A stretch of 64,000 nt of DNA from positions 1,659,694-1,723,693 of the forward strand of contig NZ_CP009228.1 of the NCBI RefSeq assembly GCF_000755145.1. The letters are read 5' to 3'. Position numbers and translations under genes: made by a program. The notes beneath the pieces were generated by a model that saw only the letters and a program-made list of their open reading frames with translations, ran no database searches and had not been told where the DNA came from. The DNA comes from Treponema putidum. GTDB lineage: Bacteria > Spirochaetota > Spirochaetia > Treponematales > Treponemataceae. Shown here piece after piece: positions 26,899 to 34,065 of the stretch; the stretch's first letter is position 1, and the number at the start of each line of letters is the position of its first letter.

Positions 26899-27990
26899 TT
26901 AATTTTCCACTTTCATTGCTAATGGAATAATATTTTGTAATAAATTATACAAAGCAATGGTTCCCTTTAATATTTGCTCTGTTTCCACTTCTGTTGTATT
27001 TATTGTTAATTTATTTGATGTAAATTTTACTGTAGCATCAATAAATTTTATATCTGCTAAAGGAATACATTGTTTTAGCTTTCCTCCGCTACCGATATAG
27101 ATATTTTTATTTGTCAATACAAATCCATTCTTACAATTTAATGTCCATGTATTGTCAAATATAAGGATAGCATTTTCACCTATACAATCTTTTGCATATG
27201 TTTTGACTGCTTTTGCAATCATGTCGGGCCTTTTATCAGCTAGATTAACATGTTTTTTAAAATCATCCATATTTTCACCAGCTTCGCTTATTGCTTGATA
27301 ATAAAATGCTTCTATTTGTTTTTCTGAATCCTCGATCTCTACATTTTCTTGTATATTTGATTCTTCATAAGTTAATGATAGATTCTCAGATTTAAGTGAT
27401 TCTATTGCTGCCTCACAAGTAAGTTTTTCAAACATATCCGCAATATCATCTGTATCTTTTTGGACAATCCCTGCCAGAGCTTTATAACATTCAGCTAGTT
27501 CAGAGCGTTGCATTAAAAAATATTTTTTTATTAGATACATGTTATATATATGTGCGGGGGTAATTGCCTCTTTAGCTATTAATTCTGTATACATATAAAG
27601 CATATATGTATAAATAATTGCCGCACAATATCTATCATTAGTGATAGATACAATTCCACTGAAAAATGTTTTTGGATTAGTGTCTTTTATCTGTGAATAA
27701 GCATCATCTATTTGATCCTCAATGGAAAATAAAGAAATTTCTTCATCATATAATTGTGAAAGTGCATTAGCTATAGCTTTTTTGCCGCTTCGTTCCAACT
27801 CCATGTTATACGATACCATGAAAACCATTGTTTTTAACATGTCTAGCCTATTAGATTCTTGCTGTGCAATTTCCTCTTGTTCAGCTTGATCTGCAGCATG
27901 TTTTTGCATAGCAGATGAGAAGGAATTTATTACTCCATCAGCAATAGCATCTCCTAATCTTAATTTAAACATTTCAAAACCAATACCCAT
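26899..27990 (-). CDS. Uncharacterised helical protein with a C-terminal PH-like domain
   Basis: 363 aa from the Met at 27990 (MGIGFEMFK), which has AGGAG upstream; the frame is open further but without such a site. Residues 1-260 are mostly helical and acidic. The C-terminal 100 residues alternate beta strands (AILIFDNTWTLNCKNGFVLT, NKNIYIGSGGKLKQCIPLAD) in the manner of bacterial PH-like/YokE-type domains. No signal peptide is seen. It is the largest gene of the small-protein operon, and the family is not known to me. Confidence 0.7.
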   Translation of the reverse strand: MGIGFEMFKLRLGDAIADGVINSFSSAMQKHAADQAEQEEIAQQESNRLDMLKTMVFMVSYNMELERSGKKAIANALSQLYDEEISLFSIEDQIDDAYSQIKDTNPKTFFSGIVSITNDRYCAAIIYTYMLYMYTELIAKEAITPAHIYNMYLIKKYFLMQRSELAECYKALAGIVQKDTDDIADMFEKLTCEAAIESLKSENLSLTYEESNIQENVEIEDSEKQIEAFYYQAISEAGENMDDFKKHVNLADKRPDMIAKAVKTYAKDCIGENAILIFDNTWTLNCKNGFVLTNKNIYIGSGGKLKQCIPLADIKFIDATVKFTSNKLTINTTEVETEQILKGTIALYNLLQNIIPLAMKVEN

Positions 27991-28194
27991 AATTACTCTC
28001 CTATAAAATGTATTTTTGATTGAAGTAACTTTATGATAGGTTTTAACCAACGCTTTTAACAAGCTGTTAGCTTATCAACCCGTATATTGTACTCCAATGC
28101 ATAAAAACTAAAAAATGAAGTAAAGCCTGATTTGTTTGTCATAAAACTTTCGAATCAAGTTTTACTTCCACATTCAATAATCTGAATTTATGTA

Positions 28195-28401
28195 TCACAT
28201 ATTATTCAAAGTATTTTCAGCGTTTTTGATTAATCCGGTAAGAATATAATTTACTCCATGAATAAATTTACCGAATCCGCTTACCTTTCCTGCTTGCAAA
28301 TTAGCTTCATATTTGTTATTTTCTATTTCTTGTCGAGCTAATCTTTCCTGAGCACGGTCATTAAAATCATTTCTTCTTTCTTCAAATTCATCTCTTGTCA
28401 T
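28195..28401 (-). CDS. Small hypothetical protein (68 aa)
   Basis: Begins MTRDEFEERRNDFNDRAQER, a highly charged amphipathic helix, and ends with a more hydrophobic stretch (FIHGVNYILTGLIKNAENTL) that could lie on a membrane. I start at 28401 because the longer frame overlaps a separate small gene that has its own ribosome-binding site. It starts 11 nt after that gene's stop. Confidence 0.6.
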   Translation of the reverse strand: MTRDEFEERRNDFNDRAQERLARQEIENNKYEANLQAGKVSGFGKFIHGVNYILTGLIKNAENTLNNM

Positions 28402-28411
28402 GTCATATTCC

Positions 28412-28567
28412 CTATTTTTTGTGTATACCGGTAACAGACTGGCACTGGCGATTTTTTGCTTTAAATTTTGCTTTAGCCTCAGAAATACTACCAGCTTGTA
28501 TTGTACTTGCCGCTGTATGTGTTTTTCCTTTGGTATCAATCCATACTGTAATTACATAAGTATCCAT
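28412..28567 (-). CDS. Small hypothetical protein (51 aa)
   Basis: Starts at an ATG after AAAAGGAGATTTAAACA, an excellent ribosome-binding site. MDTYVITVWIDTKGKTHTAA alternates as beta strands, followed by a Lys/Ala-rich helix (SISEAKAKFKAK). The pattern resembles a small beta-beta-alpha fold, but I know no family. It is the first gene of the minus-strand group running to 25646. Confidence 0.6.
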   Translation of the reverse strand: MDTYVITVWIDTKGKTHTAASTIQAGSISEAKAKFKAKNRQCQSVTGIHKK

Positions 28568-29077
28568 TGTTTAAATCTCCTTTTAATTTATCTTTCTATT
28601 TTCCCGCCCAACCCATAATCGAAAAGGTTCCGCACAGACGGATTTTGCAAAGAAAAGCCGGCTGTCATTTCGTACAGGTTGACCGTAAAAACCTAAGCTG
28701 CTAAACCGCCCTGCTAAATTGTAAAACAAAAATCTTGATTTACTTTCAAATTTAATTTCAAGGCGGTAAGTATATAAAAAAACACACAAGACAAAATAAC
28801 ATAATTGTCTTATGCGTTTATTACAGAAGAGAAAAAAATAATGATATAAAAGATTTTGACTTAGTTTATAAACTGTGCCATTTTGACACACGGGGGGGGG
28901 TAAAATGGCACAGTATTTTATTTATAAGACCGCTGCGGTTTTTTACCTTATCTAAAGTATTTGATGAGAATTTTTTTAAAAAATATAAATTTAAAAAATC
29001 TAGCATAAATTGACCTTAGCATAAAATATCTATTCTGTCAATCACTGTAAATAAGTATTGTATAAATTAATTTTTAT
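28568..29077. other. Gene-poor spacer
   Basis: 510 bases with no convincing gene. It holds the poly-G hairpin at 28872-28914 and AT-rich sequence with several possible -10 boxes. The one longer open frame on the minus strand has no ribosome-binding site and an unprotein-like composition. Confidence 0.5.
28872..28914. repeat. 13-bp perfect inverted repeat with a G9 loop
   Basis: ACTGTGCCATTTT (28872-28884) and AAAATGGCACAGT (28902-28914) enclose a 17-nt loop containing nine consecutive G (28892-28900). Runs of G this long are rare in this AT-rich sequence. The hairpin could be a terminator or a variable-length element. Confidence 0.6.
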
Positions 29078-29549
29078 TTATAAATCCTTCTGCATTATAA
29101 TCTCATCGTCGTCTTTGTCGATTTCATAAAAGCCGAAATTTTCATAGAGGTGTTTTGCTGCTATATCGCCTTCAACATAGCAAAGCTGAATACATGGGTA
29201 TCTTTTTTCGGCTTCTATCATCGAAAGCCATTTTTGTAAAGCTGCTTTTCCTAAACCCTTTCCTTGACTTTTTTTATCTATCATAAATTGATCCATAATA
29301 CAGACAATTTTGTTACCGTCAATCCAATCTCTCTGCATTATAAGACCTATGGGTTTATCCGAATGATATACGGCAAAAACCTTTGCATTTTCTTTTCTGT
29401 AAACAAAGGCTCTTGCAAGGATTGTAACATTTGAGGCTGCAAAATTTTTTTTGTTCTTTTTTTACGGAAAGAGAATTGATTATTCTCCAATTATCGGGAG
29501 TAATCTCTTTAAATTCAATGTTATCGGGAGTAGGGTGGTTAGTTTTCAT
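29078..29549 (-). pseudogene. GNAT family N-acetyltransferase, frameshifted
   Basis: The first frame (from 29549, MKTNHPTPDNIEFKEI) is the N terminus of a GNAT enzyme. It shifts in a run of eight A on the coding strand (29445-29452) and stops at 29355. With seven A the product reads EQKNFAASNVTILARAF and continues unbroken into MIDKKSQGKGLGKAALQKW, the acetyl-CoA loop (Q-x-x-G-x-G/A), then LYENFGFYEIDKDDD, for 156 aa. A partial second copy at 30440-30564 has seven A, so the eighth is the derived state. GNAT enzymes transfer acetyl from acetyl-CoA to an amine; the substrate is unknown. Confidence 0.85.
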
Positions 29550-29617
29550 AAAAATATAATATAAAGTTTAGGTGTAAATTTCAATAGACCAATAGTACTG
29601 ATATTTATAGGTTTTGC
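29425..29617. repeat. Direct repeat, left copy (about 190 bp)
   Basis: Covers the 5' part of the acetyltransferase gene, its leader and a short piece of a methyltransferase 3' end. It is nearly identical to 30440-30640. The copies differ in a T8/T7 run, a few substitutions and a small gap near the outer end. Confidence 0.85.
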
Positions 29618-29631
29618 AGGTATGCGGGCAG

Positions 29632-29660
29632 TGGACTTAAAAATAAAAAATATTTATAAT
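29632..29660 (+). promoter_or_regulatory. Possible promoter of the SemiSWEET gene
   Basis: TGGACT (29632-29637), 17-nt spacer, TATAAT (29655-29660). The -10 is perfect and the -35 weak. It leaves a leader of about 50 nt. Confidence 0.4.
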
Positions 29661-29717
29661 CTATATTAAAGAATTTCGATTCTTATTTTAAGAACGGAAT
29701 TTTATTGAGAGGTAATT

Positions 29718-29978
29718 ATGAACTCTAAATTTTTTACGATTTTGGGATGGGTTGCAACCGCAACCGCTATGGCCATGTATGTTTCGTATATTCCGCAAAT
29801 AAGTAATAATTTAAACGGAATGAAAGGAAATTGGCTTCAGCCCTTGGTTGCTGCAATAAACTGTACTCTTTGGGTAACATACGGGCTTATGAAAAAACCT
29901 AAACGGGACTGGCCCATTGCCTTTGCAAATTCACCCGGCATAGTTTTCGGTTTAGTTGCTTTTATTACCGCTCTGTAA
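29718..29978 (+). CDS. SemiSWEET sugar transporter
   Basis: 86 aa with three hydrophobic segments, the size of a bacterial SemiSWEET half-transporter. YVSYIPQISNN in the first helix has the PQ motif, and INCTLWVTYGLMKKPKRDW has the conserved Asn and Trp. Two copies pair in the inner membrane to let sugars down their gradient. A GAGAGG ribosome-binding site precedes it. It lies inside the segment bracketed by the direct repeats. Confidence 0.9.
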   Translation: MNSKFFTILGWVATATAMAMYVSYIPQISNNLNGMKGNWLQPLVAAINCTLWVTYGLMKKPKRDWPIAFANSPGIVFGLVAFITAL

Positions 29979-30048
29979 TACAATAACAAGAATTATACGG
30001 CTTGTGATTTTTGTTTAAAAATGATAGAATAACTCTTGGAGGTAACTT

Positions 30049-30440
30049 ATGGAAAATAAACGGATATTAAATAAAATACATATTAAAAATAAAGACTTGG
30101 ATTTGATTAAAAATGCTGTTGCAGAGGCGGAAAAAAACTAATGGAGAAATAGCCTTGCCCCTTATTCCTCGAAGTGATTCTTATTCGTTTGTAGAATTGT
30201 TTGCTGCCGTCTGCTTAGCCTTTATTTCTTTTTTTGTTATGCTTTATTTCGGAAACGGTATTTGGAAATTACTCGAAACAAAACTTTGGTATCCTTCACC
30301 TAAGACTCTTACGGCCGTAATCGGGGCAGGTGTTTTCGTTGTAATGCTCCTTTTCTTTTTGCTGATAAATATTCCTGCTCTCGATAGATTAATAATTCCA
30401 AAAAAAATAAAGGAAGCAAGGGTATATGCAAGAGCTTTAA
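30049..30440 (+). pseudogene. Truncated, frameshifted copy of the TPM-domain gene at 58.7 kb
   Basis: Starts with GGAGG-TAACTT-ATG and reads MENKRILNKIHIKNKDLDL, close to the intact gene at 58663. A seventh A in the run at 30131-30137 shifts the frame, and a stop follows at once; the rest (SYSFVELFAAVCLAF, two membrane helices, ALDRLIIPKKIKEARVYARA) continues one base off. At about 30440 the homology stops and the sequence switches to an inverted piece of the acetyltransferase gene. Upstream DNA back to about 29985 also matches the 58.6 kb locus, so this is a duplicated segment. Confidence 0.85.
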
Positions 30441-30640
30441 AACATTTTGAGGCTGCAAAATTTTTTTGTTCTTTTTTTACGGAAAGAGAATTGATTATTC
30501 TCCAATTATCGGGAGTAATCTCTTTAAATTCAATGTTATAGGGAGTAGGGTGGTTAGTTTTCATAAAAATATAATATAAAGTTTAGGTGTAAATTTCAAT
30601 AGACCAATAATATTTATTGGAAAAATATTTATAGGTTTTG
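30440..30640. repeat. Direct repeat, right copy (about 200 bp)
   Basis: Matches 29425-29617. It holds the first 40 codons of the acetyltransferase on the minus strand (MKTNHPTPYNIEFKEI, ATG at 30564) with seven A in the run, and the end of the intact methyltransferase gene. The acetyltransferase fragment is truncated and non-functional. Confidence 0.85.
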
Positions 30641-31206
30641 TCTTTTAGTAAAATTTTAAATTCTTTTTCGGTATAAAAGTTTTTCATTATTTCATACTCG
30701 GTGCCGTCTTTAAGTTTTCGTATTTGATAGGTATTGCCGTTTTTATCGGTTTTGGATATCGGAGTACTTTCTCCTTCCACAAAAAGGTTGTCCATAAAGA
30801 ATATTAAAGAAGGCTTTTTAGTTTTTTCTATGAGAGTTTCGACAAGATTTAAAAATTCATGTTTTGTCAGATGACTTGCCAAAAAGCCTATAAATATGCC
30901 GTTGTATTCGTTATTAGGTTTATAGTTTCTATAATCCAAAATTGCAAATTCCGGCTTGCAGACTTTAAATATTTTTTGTTTTGCAAGTGTCAATACTTCC
31001 TTATTAATGTCGGTTGCAAATACGGTTTTTGCAGTTTCTGTTAATGTTTCCGTCCAAAATCCGGTTCCGCAGGCGAGTTCTAATACATTCCTGTTTTGGA
31101 AAAGTTCTTTAATATAATCTTGATATTCAAGAATGCTTTTTTGTCTTTCCGGTTTTTTATATATATCTTCATATTCTTTTGCTCTTTTTTTGTAATATTC
31201 TATCAT
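30583..31206 (-). CDS. SAM-dependent methyltransferase
   Basis: 207 aa. Class I fold with motif I VLELACGTGFWTETL near residue 38, an acidic end of strand 2 (VFATDINKEVL), and motif IV-like AILDYRNY. The C-terminal part contains TYQIRKLKDGTEYEIMKNF. The substrate is not evident. It starts 5 nt after the stop of the Imm26-like gene. Its 3' end is part of the right direct repeat, and a relic of the same 3' end sits in the left repeat. Confidence 0.85.
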   Translation of the reverse strand: MIEYYKKRAKEYEDIYKKPERQKSILEYQDYIKELFQNRNVLELACGTGFWTETLTETAKTVFATDINKEVLTLAKQKIFKVCKPEFAILDYRNYKPNNEYNGIFIGFLASHLTKHEFLNLVETLIEKTKKPSLIFFMDNLFVEGESTPISKTDKNGNTYQIRKLKDGTEYEIMKNFYTEKEFKILLKDKTYKYFSNKYYWSIEIYT

Positions 31207-31211
31207 AGGTT

Positions 31212-32357
31212 TTACTTTTCCTTTGCGAGCTTTAAGTTTCCTTCATAATCAAGATCGCCGTCCAAACCGAAGGCTTTGAAAATTGCATTCTTATCTTTTT
31301 TGTTTGCCGGATTATTTAAGCTGCCGCCGGCTGCGGGATAAAATGGAGCATTGGATTTTGCTTTTATACATTCTTCCAATTTGTCTATCTCCAAGAAACA
31401 ACCTATTAATTCCGCTCTGTAATTTTTATGATACCAATCTTCATCCTCGTATAGAGCATATTCTTTTAAAGACATTTCTTTATATATCAAGCCGTATTGA
31501 AGATAGGCAATATCTCTGTCCTGATAATTTATACTCTCGCTTGTCGATATCGGAGCATCATTTAAGTCTTGATATGTAACTTTTCTGTTTCCGATAATTT
31601 TATATTCGCCGTAATAGATATTGTTATCCATAAGGGGCTGTGCAGGGAGGGATAAGTTTTTTTCCAATTCGTCAAGATCAATGTTGATGCTGTCGCTTAT
31701 TTTATGATAGACCTTTACAATTAAAGCCGTTCCCATCAAATTGTTAAGACCGTAGTTTTTATTCTTTTTAAATTCGGGTGTTTTTCTTAACTTAACAATA
31801 TCGATTAAAATTTTACCGAAGCCGTATTGCCGTCTTCCTATTTTAAAAGCAAAGATATCCCCTTCCTTATATTTTTGATGCTCTCTTTTTTCATTTTTAA
31901 AATTTTCCAAATCGGCTAAATCTTCTTTCGATGTTTCCTTTATCCATTTTTCAATCCAAGAATTGAGAGCCGAAACCTTGCTTTCTTCCAACCTTTCCGA
32001 ATAATAGGTTTTTTGTGTGGTGTAGTTTCCTATGCAGACATATCTGCTTCCAAATGAAAAATATAAGCCTATTCCTCTAAATGATTGAGTTGCCGTAAAG
32101 TTTAATTTTTTCGGTTTTCCTTTTGCCGTTTTAGGAAGTACAATGGTTCTGTTTTCGGCAGTTTCAATATTAAGCTCGTTTTCTTTATAGTAAAAAGCCT
32201 CGCTTTCAGAATTCGATACCGATATTTCTTTTTTGATAATATTGCCGTCAAAGTAATAGAGGGTGCCTTTTATATCCATTACTTCCCAGTGATCCTCAAT
32301 CGGATTTAAACCTAGATATTTTCTTTGCTCGTTGGTTAAAATAAATCTTTTATTCAT
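31212..32357 (-). CDS. Imm26-like protein (immunity 26/phosphotriesterase HocA family)
   Basis: 381 aa, no signal peptide. The C-terminal half (about 165-300) has KEGDIFAFKIGRRQYGFGKI and NNIYYGEYKIIGNRKVTYQD, the pattern of Imm26 domains found beside polymorphic toxins. The N-terminal half (YFSFGSRYVCIGNYTTQKTY) seems to be a second beta-rich domain. No toxin gene is adjacent, so it may be an orphan immunity gene or serve another role. GAGGAGG precedes the ATG. Confidence 0.65.
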   Translation of the reverse strand: MNKRFILTNEQRKYLGLNPIEDHWEVMDIKGTLYYFDGNIIKKEISVSNSESEAFYYKENELNIETAENRTIVLPKTAKGKPKKLNFTATQSFRGIGLYFSFGSRYVCIGNYTTQKTYYSERLEESKVSALNSWIEKWIKETSKEDLADLENFKNEKREHQKYKEGDIFAFKIGRRQYGFGKILIDIVKLRKTPEFKKNKNYGLNNLMGTALIVKVYHKISDSINIDLDELEKNLSLPAQPLMDNNIYYGEYKIIGNRKVTYQDLNDAPISTSESINYQDRDIAYLQYGLIYKEMSLKEYALYEDEDWYHKNYRAELIGCFLEIDKLEECIKAKSNAPFYPAAGGSLNNPANKKDKNAIFKAFGLDGDLDYEGNLKLAKEK

Positions 32358-32383
32358 ATTTTTCCTCCTCAGCCGGCAAAACT

Positions 32384-32551
32384 TTATATAACCAGTCTTT
32401 CCAAATATGAAAATATTTTAGAAACGGCTTGCTTGTTCTCTTCGGTCATATTCATAGCTCTGTCTATCTCGCTTGCAATAAGCTCCGATTTTTGATTGAT
32501 CTCATTCATATTACAGCTTATGCTTTTAGAAATGTCTACAAGCCTAGTCAT
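32384..32551 (-). pseudogene. Remnant of a methyl-accepting chemotaxis protein C terminus
   Basis: 55 codons, MTRLVDISKSISCNMNEINQ, then a heptad-like stretch ending NMTEENKQAVSKIFSYLERL. This matches the last helix of MCP signalling domains (N-M-x-E-I, M-T-x-x-N-K/Q-A). No other part of an MCP is present. The ATG overlaps the MATE stop region (TGAAATG). Removing one A from the A7 run before that stop would fuse it to the MATE protein, but MATE is already full length. Confidence 0.5.
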
Positions 32552-32552
32552 T

Positions 32553-33920
32553 TCAATTTTTTTGCCATTTTGTTATGCCCGATCTCAAAAGTCTGAATTC
32601 CCGTATTATCAAAATAGATATGGGTATTGCACTTAATATTTCAATGAGAAATGTACCATAATAAATCCCTGCGATACCGGTAAATACAGGAAGGATTAAC
32701 ATTACCGGAATGTAAAACACGATTTGCTGTAAAATCCCCAATATTGAGCTGATTTTTCCTTTGTTGACGGCAGGAAAAAAAGCTAGGGCAAAGAAGACTA
32801 GGGGCATAACCGGAAGGAGAGCCATGTAAATCCTAAAATAGGAAATATTGTGAATGCTTAAGTGCGGATTTTTCATCATCAAGGAAACCGATGTTTGAGG
32901 GAAGATAAGTATTAAAATCCATAATGGAGCTATCAAAACAAGGGCTGCAAATACAAATCTCTTAAAGGCTGAAATAAGACGTTCCGTTTTATCTGCTCCG
33001 AAATTTATTCCTATTATGGGAGAGAGGGCAATCATGAAGCCTCCTATCGTCTGTAGTATAAATGAAAAGATGCGGGTAATGATTCCGTAAAAGGCAATGT
33101 CATCCTGTGAACCGTAGTGGTTTAATACATTTAAAACTAAAAGCATTTGAATAGTTCCCATAAACTGCATTATAAAACTCGCCAATCCCATCGAAATAAT
33201 CTTAGATATAATTTCTCCGTCCATTCTGATTGTAAATACTGAAACCGGAGAATCAGGATTCTTTTTTGCAAAATAAACGGTACTGATGATAGCTTGTACC
33301 GCCATACCGATATTTGTTCCTATGGCGGCACCTTTTATGCCGAAATTAAAAATCACCATGAGTGTATAATTTGCACATCCATTTACAATCAGGCTTATCC
33401 CCATAATTGCCGCTGCGGTTTTCATTTTTCCTTCGGAACGGATGAGGTTATTAAGAGCAATGGCATATATCCAAATCGGAGTGCCCCATAAAATGGTGCG
33501 GTAGTATTCTCCTCCATGTATTAGGGCATTGCCTCTTCCGCCCATTAAAAAAAGAGTTTGCTCCGAAAAAAGAAATCCTAAAGTCATTACGATTACACTT
33601 ATTATAAGTGTCAAAAAATTGACATTGCCTAAAATCTTTTTTTGAATATTTTTATCTTCCGCACCGATTGCAATACTTAACAAAGTCCCGGCCCCCGAGC
33701 CTATGAGAATACCTAAACCTATTATCGTTATGATTGGAGGCAGGGCTACCGAGATACCCGCAAAAGCTCCTTCTTCGGCAAAATGTCCGACAAAGATTCC
33801 GTCCAGTACATTGTTTGCTCCCAGTAAAATCATTGCAATGACGGCAGGCCATGAAAGATCAAAAATAACCTTCCATAAGTTTCCGTTTAAAATAAATTCT
33901 TTTTGCTTTTCATTTTCCAT
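32553..33920 (-). CDS. MATE family multidrug/metabolite exporter
   Basis: 455 aa, the normal length, with twelve hydrophobic segments in two similar halves. LSWPAVIAMILLGANNVLDG opens the first half, followed by GIFVGHFAEEGAFAGIS. GLASFIMQFMGTIQML opens the second. These are the typical MATE helices 1 and 7. MATE proteins export cationic drugs or metabolites using Na+ or H+. It is divergent from the ABC pair at 34 kb. Confidence 0.92.
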   Translation of the reverse strand: MENEKQKEFILNGNLWKVIFDLSWPAVIAMILLGANNVLDGIFVGHFAEEGAFAGISVALPPIITIIGLGILIGSGAGTLLSIAIGAEDKNIQKKILGNVNFLTLIISVIVMTLGFLFSEQTLFLMGGRGNALIHGGEYYRTILWGTPIWIYAIALNNLIRSEGKMKTAAAIMGISLIVNGCANYTLMVIFNFGIKGAAIGTNIGMAVQAIISTVYFAKKNPDSPVSVFTIRMDGEIISKIISMGLASFIMQFMGTIQMLLVLNVLNHYGSQDDIAFYGIITRIFSFILQTIGGFMIALSPIIGINFGADKTERLISAFKRFVFAALVLIAPLWILILIFPQTSVSLMMKNPHLSIHNISYFRIYMALLPVMPLVFFALAFFPAVNKGKISSILGILQQIVFYIPVMLILPVFTGIAGIYYGTFLIEILSAIPISILIIREFRLLRSGITKWQKN

Positions 33921-33942
33921 ATTGTAAAAATTCCTAAATCAT

Positions 33943-33971
33943 ATAATGCGGAATTTAGCTGTCTTTGTCAA
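33943..33971 (-). promoter_or_regulatory. Possible promoter of the MATE gene
   Basis: On the minus strand TTGACA (33971-33966), 17 nt, CATTAT (33948-33943), about 20 nt before the ATG. Confidence 0.5.
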
Positions 33972-33998
33972 TAGTTTTTTCTATTCTCAAATCAATTC

Positions 33999-34027
33999 TT
34001 GACAATAGTCAGGTAAGCTGTTATAAT
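33999..34027 (+). promoter_or_regulatory. Consensus sigma70 promoter of the ABC pair at 34-37 kb
   Basis: TTGACA (33999-34004), exactly 17 nt, TATAAT (34022-34027): a perfect consensus. GTAAGC (34013-34018) and GCTTAC (34045-34050) form an inverted repeat around the -10 box, a possible operator. Confidence 0.8.
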
Positions 34028-34065
34028 TCTAAATGTTAGCTTATGCTTACGAAAGGAGGCCTTAA

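Noticed and set aside
28583-28891. 102-codon open frame on the minus strand
   Set aside because: No ribosome-binding site, poor protein-like composition and it ends in the poly-G hairpin arm. I treat the stretch as spacer.
32384-33920. MATE protein extended by the MCP-like tail through an A7/A6 shift
   Set aside because: MATE is already of normal length at its present stop, so a fusion is not needed; kept only as an alternative.
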